64,000 nucleotides of DNA from Ruminococcus sp. (GCA_021200415.1 JAJQGO010000030.1:1-64000); one strand, 5' to 3'; numbered from the stretch's first letter, positions 50,464 through 59,942 are shown. Made by a program: numbers and translations. Notes: generated by a model not told the origin, from the letters alone.

Positions 50464-51210
50464 ATGTATTATTGCTGCGGAATAACTGAAAAAGGCAATA
50501 TGCCCCATAACGAGGACGCAATGCTTGTGGGAAAATGCGTTGCAGACAGCGGAGCTATAAGCTGCAACCTTGAAGCTCCGTTTATTGCTGCCGTTTCGGA
50601 CGGCGTTTCAGGGGAGCTTTCAGGTGAGGTTGCCTCAAAAATGTGCCTTGAAATGGTGGGGGAGATTAAATATTCCCGCAGAGTCAACCTTAAACAGAAG
50701 CTTCTTGATATTCACAGACAGCTTGGAGTATACGGCGTGGGCAGCCGTGATACCTTGAATATGCAGGCGACCCTTTGCGGAATTGCCGTTGACGAAAGTA
50801 ACGGAATAAATATTATAAATATCGGGGATTCCCGCCTTTATCGCTTTCGGGGAGGTCATATACGCCAGATTTCACGTGATCATTCTCTCGTTCAGATGCT
50901 GTATGACGAAGGCTCGATTACACGGGAGGAGCTGCGGACTCATGTTCACAGGAATGTTATTTTCCCTGTTCTGGGAAATATTACCTCCGACCCGAAAATA
51001 GATGTACTTCCTCTTGAGGGCGGAATGAAGTACGGAGATGTTCTGCTTATCTGTACGGACGGGCTTTCCGATTACATTTCGCCGATTGAAATTGAAGAGG
51101 TGCTGGATTTGCCCAAAAGTATGCCTGTTCGGCTGGAAATGCTTGTGAAAAAGGCACTTGAAAAGGATTGTAAGGATAATATTACGGCAGTTGCGGTTGT
51201 TTACTGCTGA
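50464..51210 (+). CDS. PP2C-type serine/threonine phosphatase
   Basis: This 248-residue cytosolic phosphatase has the metal-binding motifs NEDAM, SDGVSG, INIGDSRLYR, CTDGLSD and DNITAVAV of the PPM/PP2C family. No partner kinase (PASTA or HPr-like) is encoded next to it. It lies among tatD and isoprenoid genes on the same strand. Confidence 0.94.
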   Translation: MYYCCGITEKGNMPHNEDAMLVGKCVADSGAISCNLEAPFIAAVSDGVSGELSGEVASKMCLEMVGEIKYSRRVNLKQKLLDIHRQLGVYGVGSRDTLNMQATLCGIAVDESNGINIINIGDSRLYRFRGGHIRQISRDHSLVQMLYDEGSITREELRTHVHRNVIFPVLGNITSDPKIDVLPLEGGMKYGDVLLICTDGLSDYISPIEIEEVLDLPKSMPVRLEMLVKKALEKDCKDNITAVAVVYC

Positions 51211-51244
51211 TATGACATATTAGATTTCAGAAACGGAGCATATT

Positions 51245-51919
51245 ATGGATACATCGGTTATTATAGTCTGCGCAGGCAATTCGACACGAATGCAGGGGAA
51301 AAACAAGATTCTTCTTCCTCTCGGGGATAAGCTCGTCATAGGAGCTTCCATGTGGGCGTTTCAGGTCTGCGAAAGCGTCAGGGAAATTATAATAGTCGGG
51401 CGCGAACAGGATATTCCCGAAATAAAAGCGGAGGCTGAACGTATTGGGATAACTAAGCTTGCCGCCTGCGTCAAGGGCGGAGCAACACGTCAGGAAAGCG
51501 TAATAAACGGAGTTCGCTGCATTTCAAGGGATACGGAAATGGTTGCCGTTCATGACGGAGCAAGGCCTCTTGTGAAGCCGGAGCATATCGAGAGGGCTAT
51601 TCGGGACGCGGGCATTTTCGGCGGCGCGGCTCTGGGAGTTCCCGTAAAGGATACAATAAAAACAGTGGACGACGGACTTGTTACGGATACTCCGCCGAGA
51701 AGCTCGCTCTACATAACTCAGACGCCGCAGATTTTCCGCAGAAAGCTCTACTTTGAGGGAATAGATTTTGCCCTTGAGCATGGTCTGGACTTCACCGATG
51801 ATTGTCAGCTTATTGAAGCCATCGGAGGGAAAATCTACATGACTGTGGGAGATTACACCAACATTAAAATTACAACTCCCGAGGATATAAAGATTGCGGA
51901 GGTTCTGATGCAGTGCTGA
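51245..51919 (+). CDS. ispD: 2-C-methyl-D-erythritol 4-phosphate cytidylyltransferase
   Basis: This 224-residue enzyme of the MEP isoprenoid pathway couples CTP to MEP. It shows [45 protein letters not shown], and TQTPQIFRR with the closing [13 protein letters not shown]. It ends 14 bp before ispF. Confidence 0.95.
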   Translation: MDTSVIIVCAGNSTRMQGKNKILLPLGDKLVIGASMWAFQVCESVREIIIVGREQDIPEIKAEAERIGITKLAACVKGGATRQESVINGVRCISRDTEMVAVHDGARPLVKPEHIERAIRDAGIFGGAALGVPVKDTIKTVDDGLVTDTPPRSSLYITQTPQIFRRKLYFEGIDFALEHGLDFTDDCQLIEAIGGKIYMTVGDYTNIKITTPEDIKIAEVLMQC

Positions 51920-51933
51920 GAGGAGAAGGATTT

Positions 51934-52419
51934 ATGTTCAGAATAGGTCACGGATATGATGTGCATAGGCTTGCCGAGGGGAGAAGGCTGATTCTCGGCG
52001 GCGTTGAGATTCCTCATAATGTGGGACTTCTCGGTCATTCGGACGCGGATGTGCTTGTTCATGCGGTAATGGACGCAATGCTTGGTGCGCTGGCGCTTGG
52101 AGATATAGGTCATCTATTTCCCGATACGGACGAAAAATACAGGGGAGCGGACAGCATGAAGCTCCTTGGTGAGGTATGCCGTGTCTGCGAAAATCACGGC
52201 TATGAGATAGGCAATATCGACGCAACTGTTATTGCCCAGTCTCCAAAGCTTGCGCCGTATATAGTTCAGATGCGGCAGAATATTGCCGATGTCTGCGGCT
52301 GTAAGCCGGAGCAGATAAGCGTTAAGGCAACTACGGAGGAAAAGCTTGGCTTCACCGGTGAAAGGCTCGGAATATCAGCTCATGCGGTTGCTCTTATGGT
52401 AAGGCGGCAGAATGGCTGA
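51934..52419 (+). CDS. ispF: 2-C-methyl-D-erythritol 2,4-cyclodiphosphate synthase
   Basis: This 161-residue trimeric enzyme cyclises CDP-ME-2-phosphate in the MEP pathway. It has the zinc ligands in GHGYDVHRL, the conserved [35 protein letters not shown] and [12 protein letters not shown]. The ATG at 51934 has GGAG 8 nt upstream. Repeat F starts 7 bp after its stop. Confidence 0.97.
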   Translation: MFRIGHGYDVHRLAEGRRLILGGVEIPHNVGLLGHSDADVLVHAVMDAMLGALALGDIGHLFPDTDEKYRGADSMKLLGEVCRVCENHGYEIGNIDATVIAQSPKLAPYIVQMRQNIADVCGCKPEQISVKATTEEKLGFTGERLGISAHAVALMVRRQNG

Positions 52420-52426
52420 TATATAA

Positions 52427-52616
52427 GGCAATACCGCACAAAGCACGCCTGACGGCTTTGCCGCACATCTGCTTATATATTTCCCGTCATCTTGCACAAA
52501 AACTCCTTGACATACGTCAGTATGCCTGCGTCACTTTTTATACAATCTGACGGAAAATCTAACTTAGTTTATACTCGAAGAGTACATCTGCACGACAATC
52601 TTTGTGCGGTATTACC
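52427..52616 (+). repeat. Interspersed palindromic repeat, copy F (long form)
   Basis: 190 bp, flanked on both sides by ATAA (52423-52426 and 52617-52620). The ends GGCAATACCGCACAAAG and CTTTGTGCGGTATTACC are inverted with one mismatch. The centre contains a second imperfect inverted repeat (CCGTCA...TGACGG). Compared with copy G it has about 17 extra bases before the right CATCTGC. It fills much of the 357-bp gap between ispF and paaK. Confidence 0.92.
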
Positions 52617-52718
52617 ATAAGAATTTTCGTTTGGTGATGATACACAGCGCATTTTGAATTTTTTCGTCAAAACGCACAAAATTTAAATGGAAAATAAATA
52701 AGTCCTATACTTTAAATG

Positions 52719-52748
52719 GCTGATATGGTATAATGATACTATATCAGC
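52719..52748 (+). promoter_or_regulatory. Extended -10 promoter of the paaK operon inside a 30-bp palindrome
   Basis: TGGTATAAT (52726-52734) is an extended -10 with no good -35. It lies in an imperfect palindrome running from GCTGATATGGTATAA to its inverted copy ending TATCAGC, with four mismatched positions in alignment to its reverse complement (two mispairs per arm pair). A regulator bound here would cover the promoter. Confidence 0.6.
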
Positions 52749-52776
52749 TAATTTTTTGAAAGGAAGAATAATTTAA

Positions 52777-54078
52777 ATGTTCCAAAAAGATATAGAAACC
52801 ATGCCGCGTCAGAAAATCGAAGAACTGCAGCTTGAACGCCTGAAATGGCTTGTTGATTACTGCATGAAAAATATACCGTTCTATAACAAACGCCTTACAG
52901 AGGCAGGCGTTACTGCGGAAAAAATAAAATCCCTCAAGGATATTGAGTATATACCCTATACCACAAAGGCGGATATTCGTGATACATATCCCTTCGGACT
53001 TTTCGGTCAGCCGATGAAAAATATCGTGCGCATACACGCTTCAAGCGGAACCACCGGCAAGCCTACCGTTGTGGGATACACCAGAAACGACCTTGAAAAC
53101 TGGAGCGACTGCATGGCGCGTCTTTGTACGGCGGCAGGAGCTACTGATGAGGATATTGTTCAGATTGCTTTCGGATACGGACTGTTCACGGGCGCTCTCG
53201 GACTTCACTATGGTCTGGAAAAGATTGGAGCTGCGGTTGTCCCCACATCAAGCGGAAATACGGAAAAGCAGATAATGCTTATGCAGGATTTTCAGACGAC
53301 AGCTCTTGTGGCTACACCCTCCTATGCGCAGTATATCGGCGAAAAGGCTAAGGATATGGGAGTTATTGACAAAATTAACCTGAAGCTTGGACTTTTCGGT
53401 TCGGAGGGCTGCACAGTTGAAATGCGTGATCAGATTGAAAAAACTCTCGGGCTTTTCGCTACCGACAACTACGGCATGAGCGAGCTTATGGGTCCCGGAG
53501 TTGCAGGCGACTGCCGTGAACGCTGCGGAATGCACATAAATGAGGATCATTTCTACGCTGAAATTATCGACCCGAAAACTGCTGAGGTTCTGCCGAGGGG
53601 AAGTCAGGGCGAGCTTGTTATTACGACTCTCACAAAAGAGGGAATCCCCATGCTCCGCTACCGCACGAAGGATATTACGCAGATTGACTATGAGCCGTGC
53701 AAATGCGGACGTACATTCGCGAGAATGGCTAAAATCAAGGGCAGAAGCGATGATATGCTGAAAATAAGGGGAGTAAACGTGTTCCCGTCACAGATTGAAA
53801 GCGTGCTTATGTCATTTGATAAGATTGCTCCGCATTATCAGCTTGTTGTAACGAGAAAGGATTATTCCGACCGCCTCGAGGTCAAGGTTGAGCTTGCGGA
53901 CGAAACGCTTCTTGAAAATTACGCAGAGCTTGAAAAGCTCCGCGGAAGCATTCATCACAATCTGAAAACGGTTCTCGGAATCGACACAAAGGTTTCCCTT
54001 GTGGAGCATAAATCTCTTGAAAGGTATCAGGGCAAGGCACATCGTATTGTCGATCTGCGTGGTCAGGAGCAGGAATGA
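52777..54078 (+). CDS. paaK: Phenylacetate-CoA ligase
   Basis: This 433-residue adenylate-forming enzyme activates arylacetates with CoA and ATP. It has HASSGTTGKPTVVGYT (P-loop), AFGYGLFTGALGLHYG, YGMSELMGPGVAGDC and GRSDDMLKIRGVNVFPSQIE (20 residues). It is the first gene of an operon continuing to the ACT protein; neighbouring IorAB makes or uses the same aryl-CoA esters. It overlaps the HAD gene by 4 nt. Confidence 0.95.
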   Translation: MFQKDIETMPRQKIEELQLERLKWLVDYCMKNIPFYNKRLTEAGVTAEKIKSLKDIEYIPYTTKADIRDTYPFGLFGQPMKNIVRIHASSGTTGKPTVVGYTRNDLENWSDCMARLCTAAGATDEDIVQIAFGYGLFTGALGLHYGLEKIGAAVVPTSSGNTEKQIMLMQDFQTTALVATPSYAQYIGEKAKDMGVIDKINLKLGLFGSEGCTVEMRDQIEKTLGLFATDNYGMSELMGPGVAGDCRERCGMHINEDHFYAEIIDPKTAEVLPRGSQGELVITTLTKEGIPMLRYRTKDITQIDYEPCKCGRTFARMAKIKGRSDDMLKIRGVNVFPSQIESVLMSFDKIAPHYQLVVTRKDYSDRLEVKVELADETLLENYAELEKLRGSIHHNLKTVLGIDTKVSLVEHKSLERYQGKAHRIVDLRGQEQE

Positions 54079-54902
54079 AAACCCTGTTTATCTCCGACCT
54101 TGATGGGACGCTTCTCAATTCCCACGGGGAGATTTCGGAATACACCGCAGGAGCTGTAAATTCCTTTATTGAAAAGGGAATGCATTTTTCCTTTGCGACG
54201 GCACGCTCTGTTTATTCCGCCGTGCCGATTACATCCGCCATAAAAATAAACGCTCCGTGTATTTTAATGAACGGCGTGAGCATATATGATATAGGGCGGA
54301 ACAGATACCTGAGCAGTGAATTTATTCCTGTCGGAGCTTCGGAGAAAATTATCAGCGCATTTGAAAAATACAGTGTGGAATGCTTCTTATATAAGATTCA
54401 GAACGGCGTTCTGACAGCCTGTTATACTAAGATTACCTCCCGTGTACTGAAGAGCTTTGCGGAGGTCAGGAAAAACAATTATAAAAAGCCCTTTTTGCAG
54501 TATCCCACTTTAAGGGACGCAGCCGATGAAGGAACTGTTTACTACACCACCACAGGAGAATATGAGACTCTGCTGCCCGTGAAAAATGAGATTGAATCCA
54601 TATCGGGCGCGGATTACGCGTTCTATGAGGATACATATACAAAGAAATGGTTTCTTGAAATTTTTTCAGCGTCCGCTTCAAAGGCAAACGGAATAAAAAA
54701 GCTGCGCAGGGATTTCGGCTTCGACAGGGTAATCTGCTTCGGTGATAATCTGAACGATATGCCTATGTTTCGTGAATCCGATATAAGCGTTGCGGTTGCG
54801 AACGCAAAGACGGAGCTGAAGAATGCTGCCGATTTCATTGCCCTGTCAAATGATGAGGACGGAGCGGCAAGGTGGATAATAGAAAAATTCAACGAGATTT
54901 GA
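54075..54902 (+). CDS. Cof-type HAD phosphatase
   Basis: This 275-residue HAD hydrolase has the nucleophile motif DLDGTLLNS, ATARS, and the acid motif GDNLNDMPM, with a type IIB cap. These enzymes remove phosphate from sugar or cofactor phosphates. It overlaps paaK (ATGA) and precedes iorA by 14 bp, an unusual place in an aryl-CoA operon. The substrate is unknown. Confidence 0.93.
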   Translation: MKTLFISDLDGTLLNSHGEISEYTAGAVNSFIEKGMHFSFATARSVYSAVPITSAIKINAPCILMNGVSIYDIGRNRYLSSEFIPVGASEKIISAFEKYSVECFLYKIQNGVLTACYTKITSRVLKSFAEVRKNNYKKPFLQYPTLRDAADEGTVYYTTTGEYETLLPVKNEIESISGADYAFYEDTYTKKWFLEIFSASASKANGIKKLRRDFGFDRVICFGDNLNDMPMFRESDISVAVANAKTELKNAADFIALSNDEDGAARWIIEKFNEI

Positions 54903-54916
54903 AAGGAAATTTACAT

Positions 54917-56653
54917 ATGAAAAAATTGATGCTCGGAAACGATGCTTTTGCAAGAGGTCTTTACGAAGCGGGCTGCCGGTTTATTTCAAGCTATCCCGGA
55001 ACGCCTTCTACGGAGATTACCGAGTCTGCGGCAAAATATGATGAAATGTATGCGGAATGGGCGCCCAACGAAAAGGTTGCCGTTGAAGCGGCTCTCGGAG
55101 CTTCTATAGCAGGAGCAAGATCCTTCTGCGGAATGAAGCACGTGGGACTTAACGTTGCCGCAGATCCGCTGTATACTGCCGCCTACACAGGAGTAAACGG
55201 CGGACTTGTAATTGCCGCTGCGGACGATCCCGGAATGCATTCCTCACAGAATGAACAGGACAGCCGCCATCACGCAATTGCCTCAAAGGTTCTTATGCTT
55301 GAGCCTTCGGATTCATCGGAATGTAAGGAATTTACAAAAACCGCATTTGAGCTTTCGGAGAGGTTTGATGTTCCCGCAATTGTACGCCTTTCCACAAGAG
55401 TCGCTCATTCGCAGAGCGTTGTGGAGCTTTGCGGCAGAGAGGAAATCCCTCTGAAGGAATATAAAAAAAATCCGCAGAAATACGTTATGATGCCTGCCTA
55501 TGCAAGGGGACGTCACGTGTTCGTAGAGGAACGTACAAAAAGGCTTGTGGAATTTGCGGAAACGTCGCCCCTCAACAGAATTGAAATTTCCGATAAAGCG
55601 CAGTTCGGCGTAATTACAAGTGGTGCGGCATACGAATACGCAAAGGAGGCTCTTGGGGATAAAGCGTCCGTTTTGAAGCTTGGAATTGTAAATCCGCTGC
55701 CCGTTGAGCTTATTCGGGATTTTGCGGCAAAATATGAGAAAATCTACGTCATTGAGGAGCTTGACGGCGTTATTGAGCAGCACTGCCGCAATATAGGCGT
55801 GAATAACATTGTCGGAAAGGAGCTTTTCGGTTTCTGCGGCGAGCTTTCACAGGCTGTTGTCGCCGAAAAGATATTAGGCGGGAAAAGGGAATTTGTTTCA
55901 CTTGAAAAGGCAGTTCCCGTGCGTCCTCCCGTAATGTGCGCAGGCTGTCCGCACAGAGGCTTGTTCTACTGCCTGTCGAAGCTCGGAGTAACGGTTTCGG
56001 GCGATATTGGCTGCTACACACTTGGAGCTTCAGCACCTCTTTCGGCAATGGATACGACAATCTGCATGGGAGCTTCAATTTCAGCGCTTCATGGCTTCAA
56101 TAAGGTTCGGGGAGCTGAAAGCGAGCATAAATCGGTTGCCGTTATCGGCGATTCAACCTTCATGCACAGCGGCATGACAGGACTTGTAAACATTGCCTAC
56201 AACGATTCCGATTCAACTGTTATCATTCTCGACAATTCGATTACGGGAATGACAGGTCATCAGCAGAATCCGACTACGGGAAAAAATCTCAAGGGCGATC
56301 CTGCCGCAGCGGTAAATCTTGAGGAGCTTTGCAAAGCCATCGGAATCAGGCGTGTTCGGGTTGTAGACCCCTATTCCCTTGCCGAAACGGAGGCTGCAAT
56401 CAGGCAGGAGCTTGCCGCTGACGAGGCGTCTGTTATCATTTCAAGACGTCCCTGCGCACTTCTGAAATACGTTAAGCATAATCCGCCCCTTAAAACAGAC
56501 GCGGACAAATGCAGGAGCTGCAAAAAGTGCATGAAGCTGGGCTGCCCCGCAATTTCCATGAAGGACGGCAAGGCTGTCATAGACCATACTCAATGTGTCG
56601 GCTGCGGAATTTGTCAGGAGCTGTGCGGCTTCGGCGCAATCGTCTGTCAATAA
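54917..56653 (+). CDS. iorA: Indolepyruvate:ferredoxin oxidoreductase, alpha subunit
   Basis: This 578-residue subunit has the N-terminal pyrimidine-binding region (SSYPGTPSTEITESAAKYDE, 20 residues) and the TPP-binding motif GDIGCYTLGASAP ... GDSTFMHSG. Two C-terminal clusters follow, CRSCKKCMKLGCP and CVGCGICQELCG. It oxidatively decarboxylates aryl pyruvates to aryl-CoA and reduces ferredoxin, or runs in reverse. The ATG at 54917 follows AAAGGA. The beta subunit lies two genes downstream. Confidence 0.97.
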   Translation: MKKLMLGNDAFARGLYEAGCRFISSYPGTPSTEITESAAKYDEMYAEWAPNEKVAVEAALGASIAGARSFCGMKHVGLNVAADPLYTAAYTGVNGGLVIAAADDPGMHSSQNEQDSRHHAIASKVLMLEPSDSSECKEFTKTAFELSERFDVPAIVRLSTRVAHSQSVVELCGREEIPLKEYKKNPQKYVMMPAYARGRHVFVEERTKRLVEFAETSPLNRIEISDKAQFGVITSGAAYEYAKEALGDKASVLKLGIVNPLPVELIRDFAAKYEKIYVIEELDGVIEQHCRNIGVNNIVGKELFGFCGELSQAVVAEKILGGKREFVSLEKAVPVRPPVMCAGCPHRGLFYCLSKLGVTVSGDIGCYTLGASAPLSAMDTTICMGASISALHGFNKVRGAESEHKSVAVIGDSTFMHSGMTGLVNIAYNDSDSTVIILDNSITGMTGHQQNPTTGKNLKGDPAAAVNLEELCKAIGIRRVRVVDPYSLAETEAAIRQELAADEASVIISRRPCALLKYVKHNPPLKTDADKCRSCKKCMKLGCPAISMKDGKAVIDHTQCVGCGICQELCGFGAIVCQ

Positions 56654-56677
56654 TGTATCACTTGGAGGTATTCTGAA

Positions 56678-57076
56678 TTGGAAATATATCTTGAATTTGC
56701 AAAGTGGCTTGATAATTTGCTGGAAAATAACGATATGCCTGAAAATACGGCTGCATTCTGTTTCAATCTCTACGATGAGGAGGACGAAAACTACGGAGTT
56801 CAGATTATCGCGTCCTGCGAATTTGATGAAAACGACGGCGGCGACTGGGCTTGCTCGGAGGTCTGGACATCCGGCGAGGACGTGTTCTTCATAGATCATT
56901 CAGATGAGGAAAATGCCGACCGTGAGCGCGGCCATGAGTTCATAGGCGGTCTTGTGGGAGATTATCTCGGGAGGGGTATGTACAGACATATTCTCCTTGA
57001 TTCGGAGGCTGTGGGAATCGGCTTCGTGGACGGAGAGCTTGAAATTCTGTACAGGAACAACGATGCTAAGGAGTAA
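56678..57076 (+). CDS. Acidic protein of unknown function between iorA and iorB
   Basis: This 132-residue protein starts at a TTG with GGAGG 9 nt upstream. It is strongly acidic and rich in aromatic and Asp/Glu residues, with WLDNLLENNDMP, IIASCEFDENDGGDWACSE (19 residues) and HILLDSEAVGIGFVDGELEI (20 residues). It has no signal peptide, no membrane helix and no Cys motif for iron-sulfur clusters. I do not recognise a family. It lies 24 bp after iorA and 4 bp before iorB, so it must be co-transcribed with them. Confidence 0.75.
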   Translation: MEIYLEFAKWLDNLLENNDMPENTAAFCFNLYDEEDENYGVQIIASCEFDENDGGDWACSEVWTSGEDVFFIDHSDEENADRERGHEFIGGLVGDYLGRGMYRHILLDSEAVGIGFVDGELEILYRNNDAKE

Positions 57077-57080
57077 AAAT

Positions 57081-57656
57081 ATGGAAACCAAATCAATTAT
57101 GATAGTCGGAGTAGGCGGTCAGGGATCACTGCTTGCTTCAAGGCTTCTCGGAAATGTTCTGCTTGCACAGGGCTTCGATGTAAAGGTGAGCGAGGTTCAC
57201 GGAATGTCCCAGCGAGGCGGCTCGGTTGTGACATACGTAAAGTACGGTGATAAGGTGTATTCCCCCATTATCGAGAAGGGGGAGGCTGATGCGGTAATTT
57301 CCTTCGAAATTCTTGAAGCCGCAAGAAGCCTGCCCTATCTGAAAAAGGGCGGAAAGCTCATTACCTCAACGCAGCAGATTGACCCTATGCCCGTTGTTAC
57401 GGGAGCTGCGGAGTATCCATCAGATCTGGAGGAGCAGCTAAGGAACGCAGGCGTGGAGCTTTCCGCTGTGGACACCCTCTCTCTTGCGGAGCAGGCAGGC
57501 TCTGCGAAGGCTTCAAATGTGGTTCTCATGGGAGTTCTCTCGTCAAAGCTTGATTTCCCCGAGGAGCTGTGGCATAAGGCTGTTGAGCAGTGCGTTCCGC
57601 CGAAATTTTTGGAGCTGAACAAAAAAGCCTTTGAGCTTGGAAGGCAGGCGGGATGA
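57081..57656 (+). CDS. iorB: Indolepyruvate:ferredoxin oxidoreductase, beta subunit
   Basis: This 191-residue subunit has IVGVGGQGSLLASRLLG, VHGMSQRGGSVVTYVKYG (18 residues) and EILEAARSLPYLKKGG, the gamma-domain pattern of 2-oxoacid oxidoreductases. It pairs with IorA to form the active enzyme. The ATG at 57081 follows AAGGAG. Its stop lies 1 bp before the lipoprotein start. Confidence 0.96.
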   Translation: METKSIMIVGVGGQGSLLASRLLGNVLLAQGFDVKVSEVHGMSQRGGSVVTYVKYGDKVYSPIIEKGEADAVISFEILEAARSLPYLKKGGKLITSTQQIDPMPVVTGAAEYPSDLEEQLRNAGVELSAVDTLSLAEQAGSAKASNVVLMGVLSSKLDFPEELWHKAVEQCVPPKFLELNKKAFELGRQAG

Positions 57657-57657
57657 G

Positions 57658-58272
57658 ATGAAAAAAATACGTAAATTTACAGCCCTTGTGTCGGCTGCGG
57701 CAATGCTTGTAATGACGGCAGGCTGCGGTGACGGAGAAAAGAACAGCAGTACAACTGTTGTTGAATATGACGAGGTCTATACGGAGTATCTCCAGCCGAT
57801 TGAAAATGCGCTTGCAGCTATAAAAAGTCATGACGGCGAGCTTATAACGCGTTCGTATTTTCCTGCCGAGCTTGTAACATATGAGGCTGAGGTCTGGTCA
57901 GAAATGACTGTGGAGGAATATTATGAAACCTTTGATAATTACCTTGAAAGCCTTGACAGCTATTACAGTGGGCAGTACGGTGACGACTACACGATTGAAT
58001 TCGAGGAAGTAGGCATAAAAATTAAGCTTGACGACGACGAATTTGAGGATTTAGAGGAGCTGTACAGCAGCGAGGCAAACGGAGAGGTTACGTTTGATTT
58101 CACGGACGGATACGACCTGAGCGGTCAGCTCACCATATCGGGAAGCCTTGGCGAAGCTACATCTGAAGTAGACGTTGCTGTGCTGTACAGTGAAAAGGAC
58201 GGCTGGCTGTGCTACCTGAGCGACTTTTTTGTTTCCGCATTCTATGAAAGCGAATCGACAGAAAGCGAATAA
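57658..58272 (+). CDS. Lipoprotein of unknown function
   Basis: This 204-residue protein has a signal with lipobox MTAGC and an acidic outer domain. It contains a helix-rich part with YLQPIENALAAIKSHDGELI and a closing segment resembling small DUF-type solute lipoproteins (VAVLYSEKDGWLCYLSDFF). It is probably related to the next gene: both have a signal, an acidic tether, a segment on D-G-E/Q-L and a late beta-strand ending with a Trp-containing motif. It is co-transcribed from iorB. Confidence 0.7.
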   Translation: MKKIRKFTALVSAAAMLVMTAGCGDGEKNSSTTVVEYDEVYTEYLQPIENALAAIKSHDGELITRSYFPAELVTYEAEVWSEMTVEEYYETFDNYLESLDSYYSGQYGDDYTIEFEEVGIKIKLDDDEFEDLEELYSSEANGEVTFDFTDGYDLSGQLTISGSLGEATSEVDVAVLYSEKDGWLCYLSDFFVSAFYESESTESE

Positions 58273-58310
58273 AGAAACGAATATTTCAAATTGAAAAAGA
58301 GGAAAGTAAT

Positions 58311-58952
58311 ATGAAAAAAAGAATATTTATGCTGCTTTTGGCAGGAATCATAAGCTGCATGGCTCTTGTGAGCTGTGGGAATGGGGAAAAGGATGAAAGT
58401 GAATCCGATACTGAGGTAAGCTCAGCCGATGATGAAAATCAGGAGGAAGCTGACGACAGCGCCGATGAGTCGGAATATATGGCAGTAATCAATGCGTTCA
58501 TTGACGGTGTAAATCAGGATGACGGACAGCTCTACGAAACGGCATTCCATACAGATGAGCAGCTCGACAAAATTTTTGAGCTGTACGAAAGTCACGGATA
58601 TACCGACTTTGTTGAGAATTACTACAGCTATATCGAGGAAAATATTACCGCTGCGAAGCTCACATTGAGTGAGGAAGGGGGCTGCGGCGATAATATACAG
58701 TATTCCTTCGAAATCAGTGAGACAGCAAAGGCTTCGTCCGATGAGCTGGCTGAATATGAGGAATCTTACCTTGCCAACAGAAGCAGCTATCTGCCCGAAA
58801 CGACACTTGAAAAGGTCTACACCATTGTCGGAGTTATGACGGCAGCAGGTGACAGCGGTTCATATTCAACGGATTTCGTGTTTATCATTGCTAAGGAAAG
58901 CGACGGCGCATGGCTGATTCATCCGTATTCGTCAACGGTGGATCTTATGTAA
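58311..58952 (+). CDS. Lipoprotein of unknown function, relative of the preceding gene
   Basis: This 213-residue protein has lipobox LVSC and an acidic Ser/Asp/Glu tether of about 35 residues. The outer domain contains INAFIDGVNQDDGQLYETAF (20 residues), SHGYTDFVENYYSYIE and the closing FIIAKESDGAWLIHPYSS. The pattern parallels the preceding lipoprotein, suggesting tandem duplication and divergence. Its connection to the aryl-CoA genes is unclear. AGAGG lies upstream of the ATG. Confidence 0.7.
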   Translation: MKKRIFMLLLAGIISCMALVSCGNGEKDESESDTEVSSADDENQEEADDSADESEYMAVINAFIDGVNQDDGQLYETAFHTDEQLDKIFELYESHGYTDFVENYYSYIEENITAAKLTLSEEGGCGDNIQYSFEISETAKASSDELAEYEESYLANRSSYLPETTLEKVYTIVGVMTAAGDSGSYSTDFVFIIAKESDGAWLIHPYSSTVDLM

Positions 58953-58986
58953 TTGTATAAAAAAACATTCAAAAGGAGGAACTATT

Positions 58987-59421
58987 ATGAATAATATCAG
59001 ACAAATTTCAGTTTTTGTTGAGAACAAGCCCGGCAGACTCAGCGCGATTACAAAAATTCTCAAGGACAGCAGTGTTGACATACGTGCCCTTTCAATTGCC
59101 GATACAAGGGACTTCGGCATACTCAGGATTATTGTTGACAATCCGGATATGGCTTGCAAAAAGCTCCGTCAGGAGGCGTTTACCGTCACGATTACCGAGG
59201 TTGTGGCAATCTGCATTGATGACGAAATGGGAAAGCTCAGCGATGTAATGAATATTCTGAATGACGCTGATATAAACGTTGAATATATGTATGCGTTCCT
59301 CAGTAAATCTGATAACAAGGCGTCGATTATTCTGCGTGTGGACGATAACGCTAAGGCACATGAGGCATTTGATGCTGCCGGAATAGTTCAGCTTACCGAA
59401 AATGACATCAGCGGAATGTAG
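58987..59421 (+). CDS. Tandem ACT-domain protein
   Basis: This 144-residue protein consists of two ACT domains (QISVFVENKPGRLSAITKIL, 20 residues, then the second from about residue 70, VVAICIDDEMGKLSDVMNIL). ACT domains bind amino acids. In clostridia and archaea such proteins often accompany PaaK and IorAB, so it may sense aromatic amino acids. AAAGGAGG precedes the ATG. Confidence 0.9.
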   Translation: MNNIRQISVFVENKPGRLSAITKILKDSSVDIRALSIADTRDFGILRIIVDNPDMACKKLRQEAFTVTITEVVAICIDDEMGKLSDVMNILNDADINVEYMYAFLSKSDNKASIILRVDDNAKAHEAFDAAGIVQLTENDISGM

Positions 59422-59468
59422 AATATGCACAAATATCCGGCTCGCCGATAAAAAATATTTGAAAACAC

Positions 59469-59496
59469 TTGACAAATTTCATAAATGATGTATAAT
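59469..59496 (+). promoter_or_regulatory. Promoter of the zinc-ribbon gene
   Basis: TTGACA (59469-59474), a 16-bp spacer and TATAAT (59491-59496). Confidence 0.8.
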
Positions 59497-59532
59497 GATA
59501 TGTAGAAAGTTTGATTACAGGAGTGATTAGAA

Positions 59533-59910
59533 ATGGGTATTTTAGATAAAATCGGGGGAGTAAGTAAATCGGTGTCTGATGCAACAAAAAATGCATCTGA
59601 TGCAGGCAACCTCAAGAATAAGATTTTGTATGAACAGGAAAGAATTACAGAAATCTTTACGGAAATGGGCAAAACCTTTTACGAAAATCCCGATGGAGAT
59701 CTTTCACCGCTTCGTGATTTATGCGAAGATATTGACAAGAGAAAAAACAGAATCCAGAAGATGCGTCTTGAGCTTAACCAGATGAAGGGCTATAAGATTT
59801 GCCCCAAATGCGGAACAAAGCTTACGGAAAAATTCCAGTTCTGCGGAAAATGCGGAACAAAGCTTCCGGACATCAATGATGATGATTTTTCTGTGTCTGA
59901 AATTTCCTGA
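59533..59910 (+). CDS. Small protein with coiled region and C-terminal zinc ribbon
   Basis: This 125-residue protein has a helical, partly amphipathic first part (MGILDKIGGVSKSVSDATKN) and a C-terminal ribbon CPKCGTKL...FCGKCGTKL with four Cys. It has no signal peptide. Such zinc-ribbon proteins are common in Firmicutes and of unknown role. The ATG follows AGGAG and the gene ends at the terminator at 59943-59978. Confidence 0.82.
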   Translation: MGILDKIGGVSKSVSDATKNASDAGNLKNKILYEQERITEIFTEMGKTFYENPDGDLSPLRDLCEDIDKRKNRIQKMRLELNQMKGYKICPKCGTKLTEKFQFCGKCGTKLPDINDDDFSVSEIS

Positions 59911-59942
59911 ATCGGCGGTTGAATAATTTAATGTAGTAAGTT

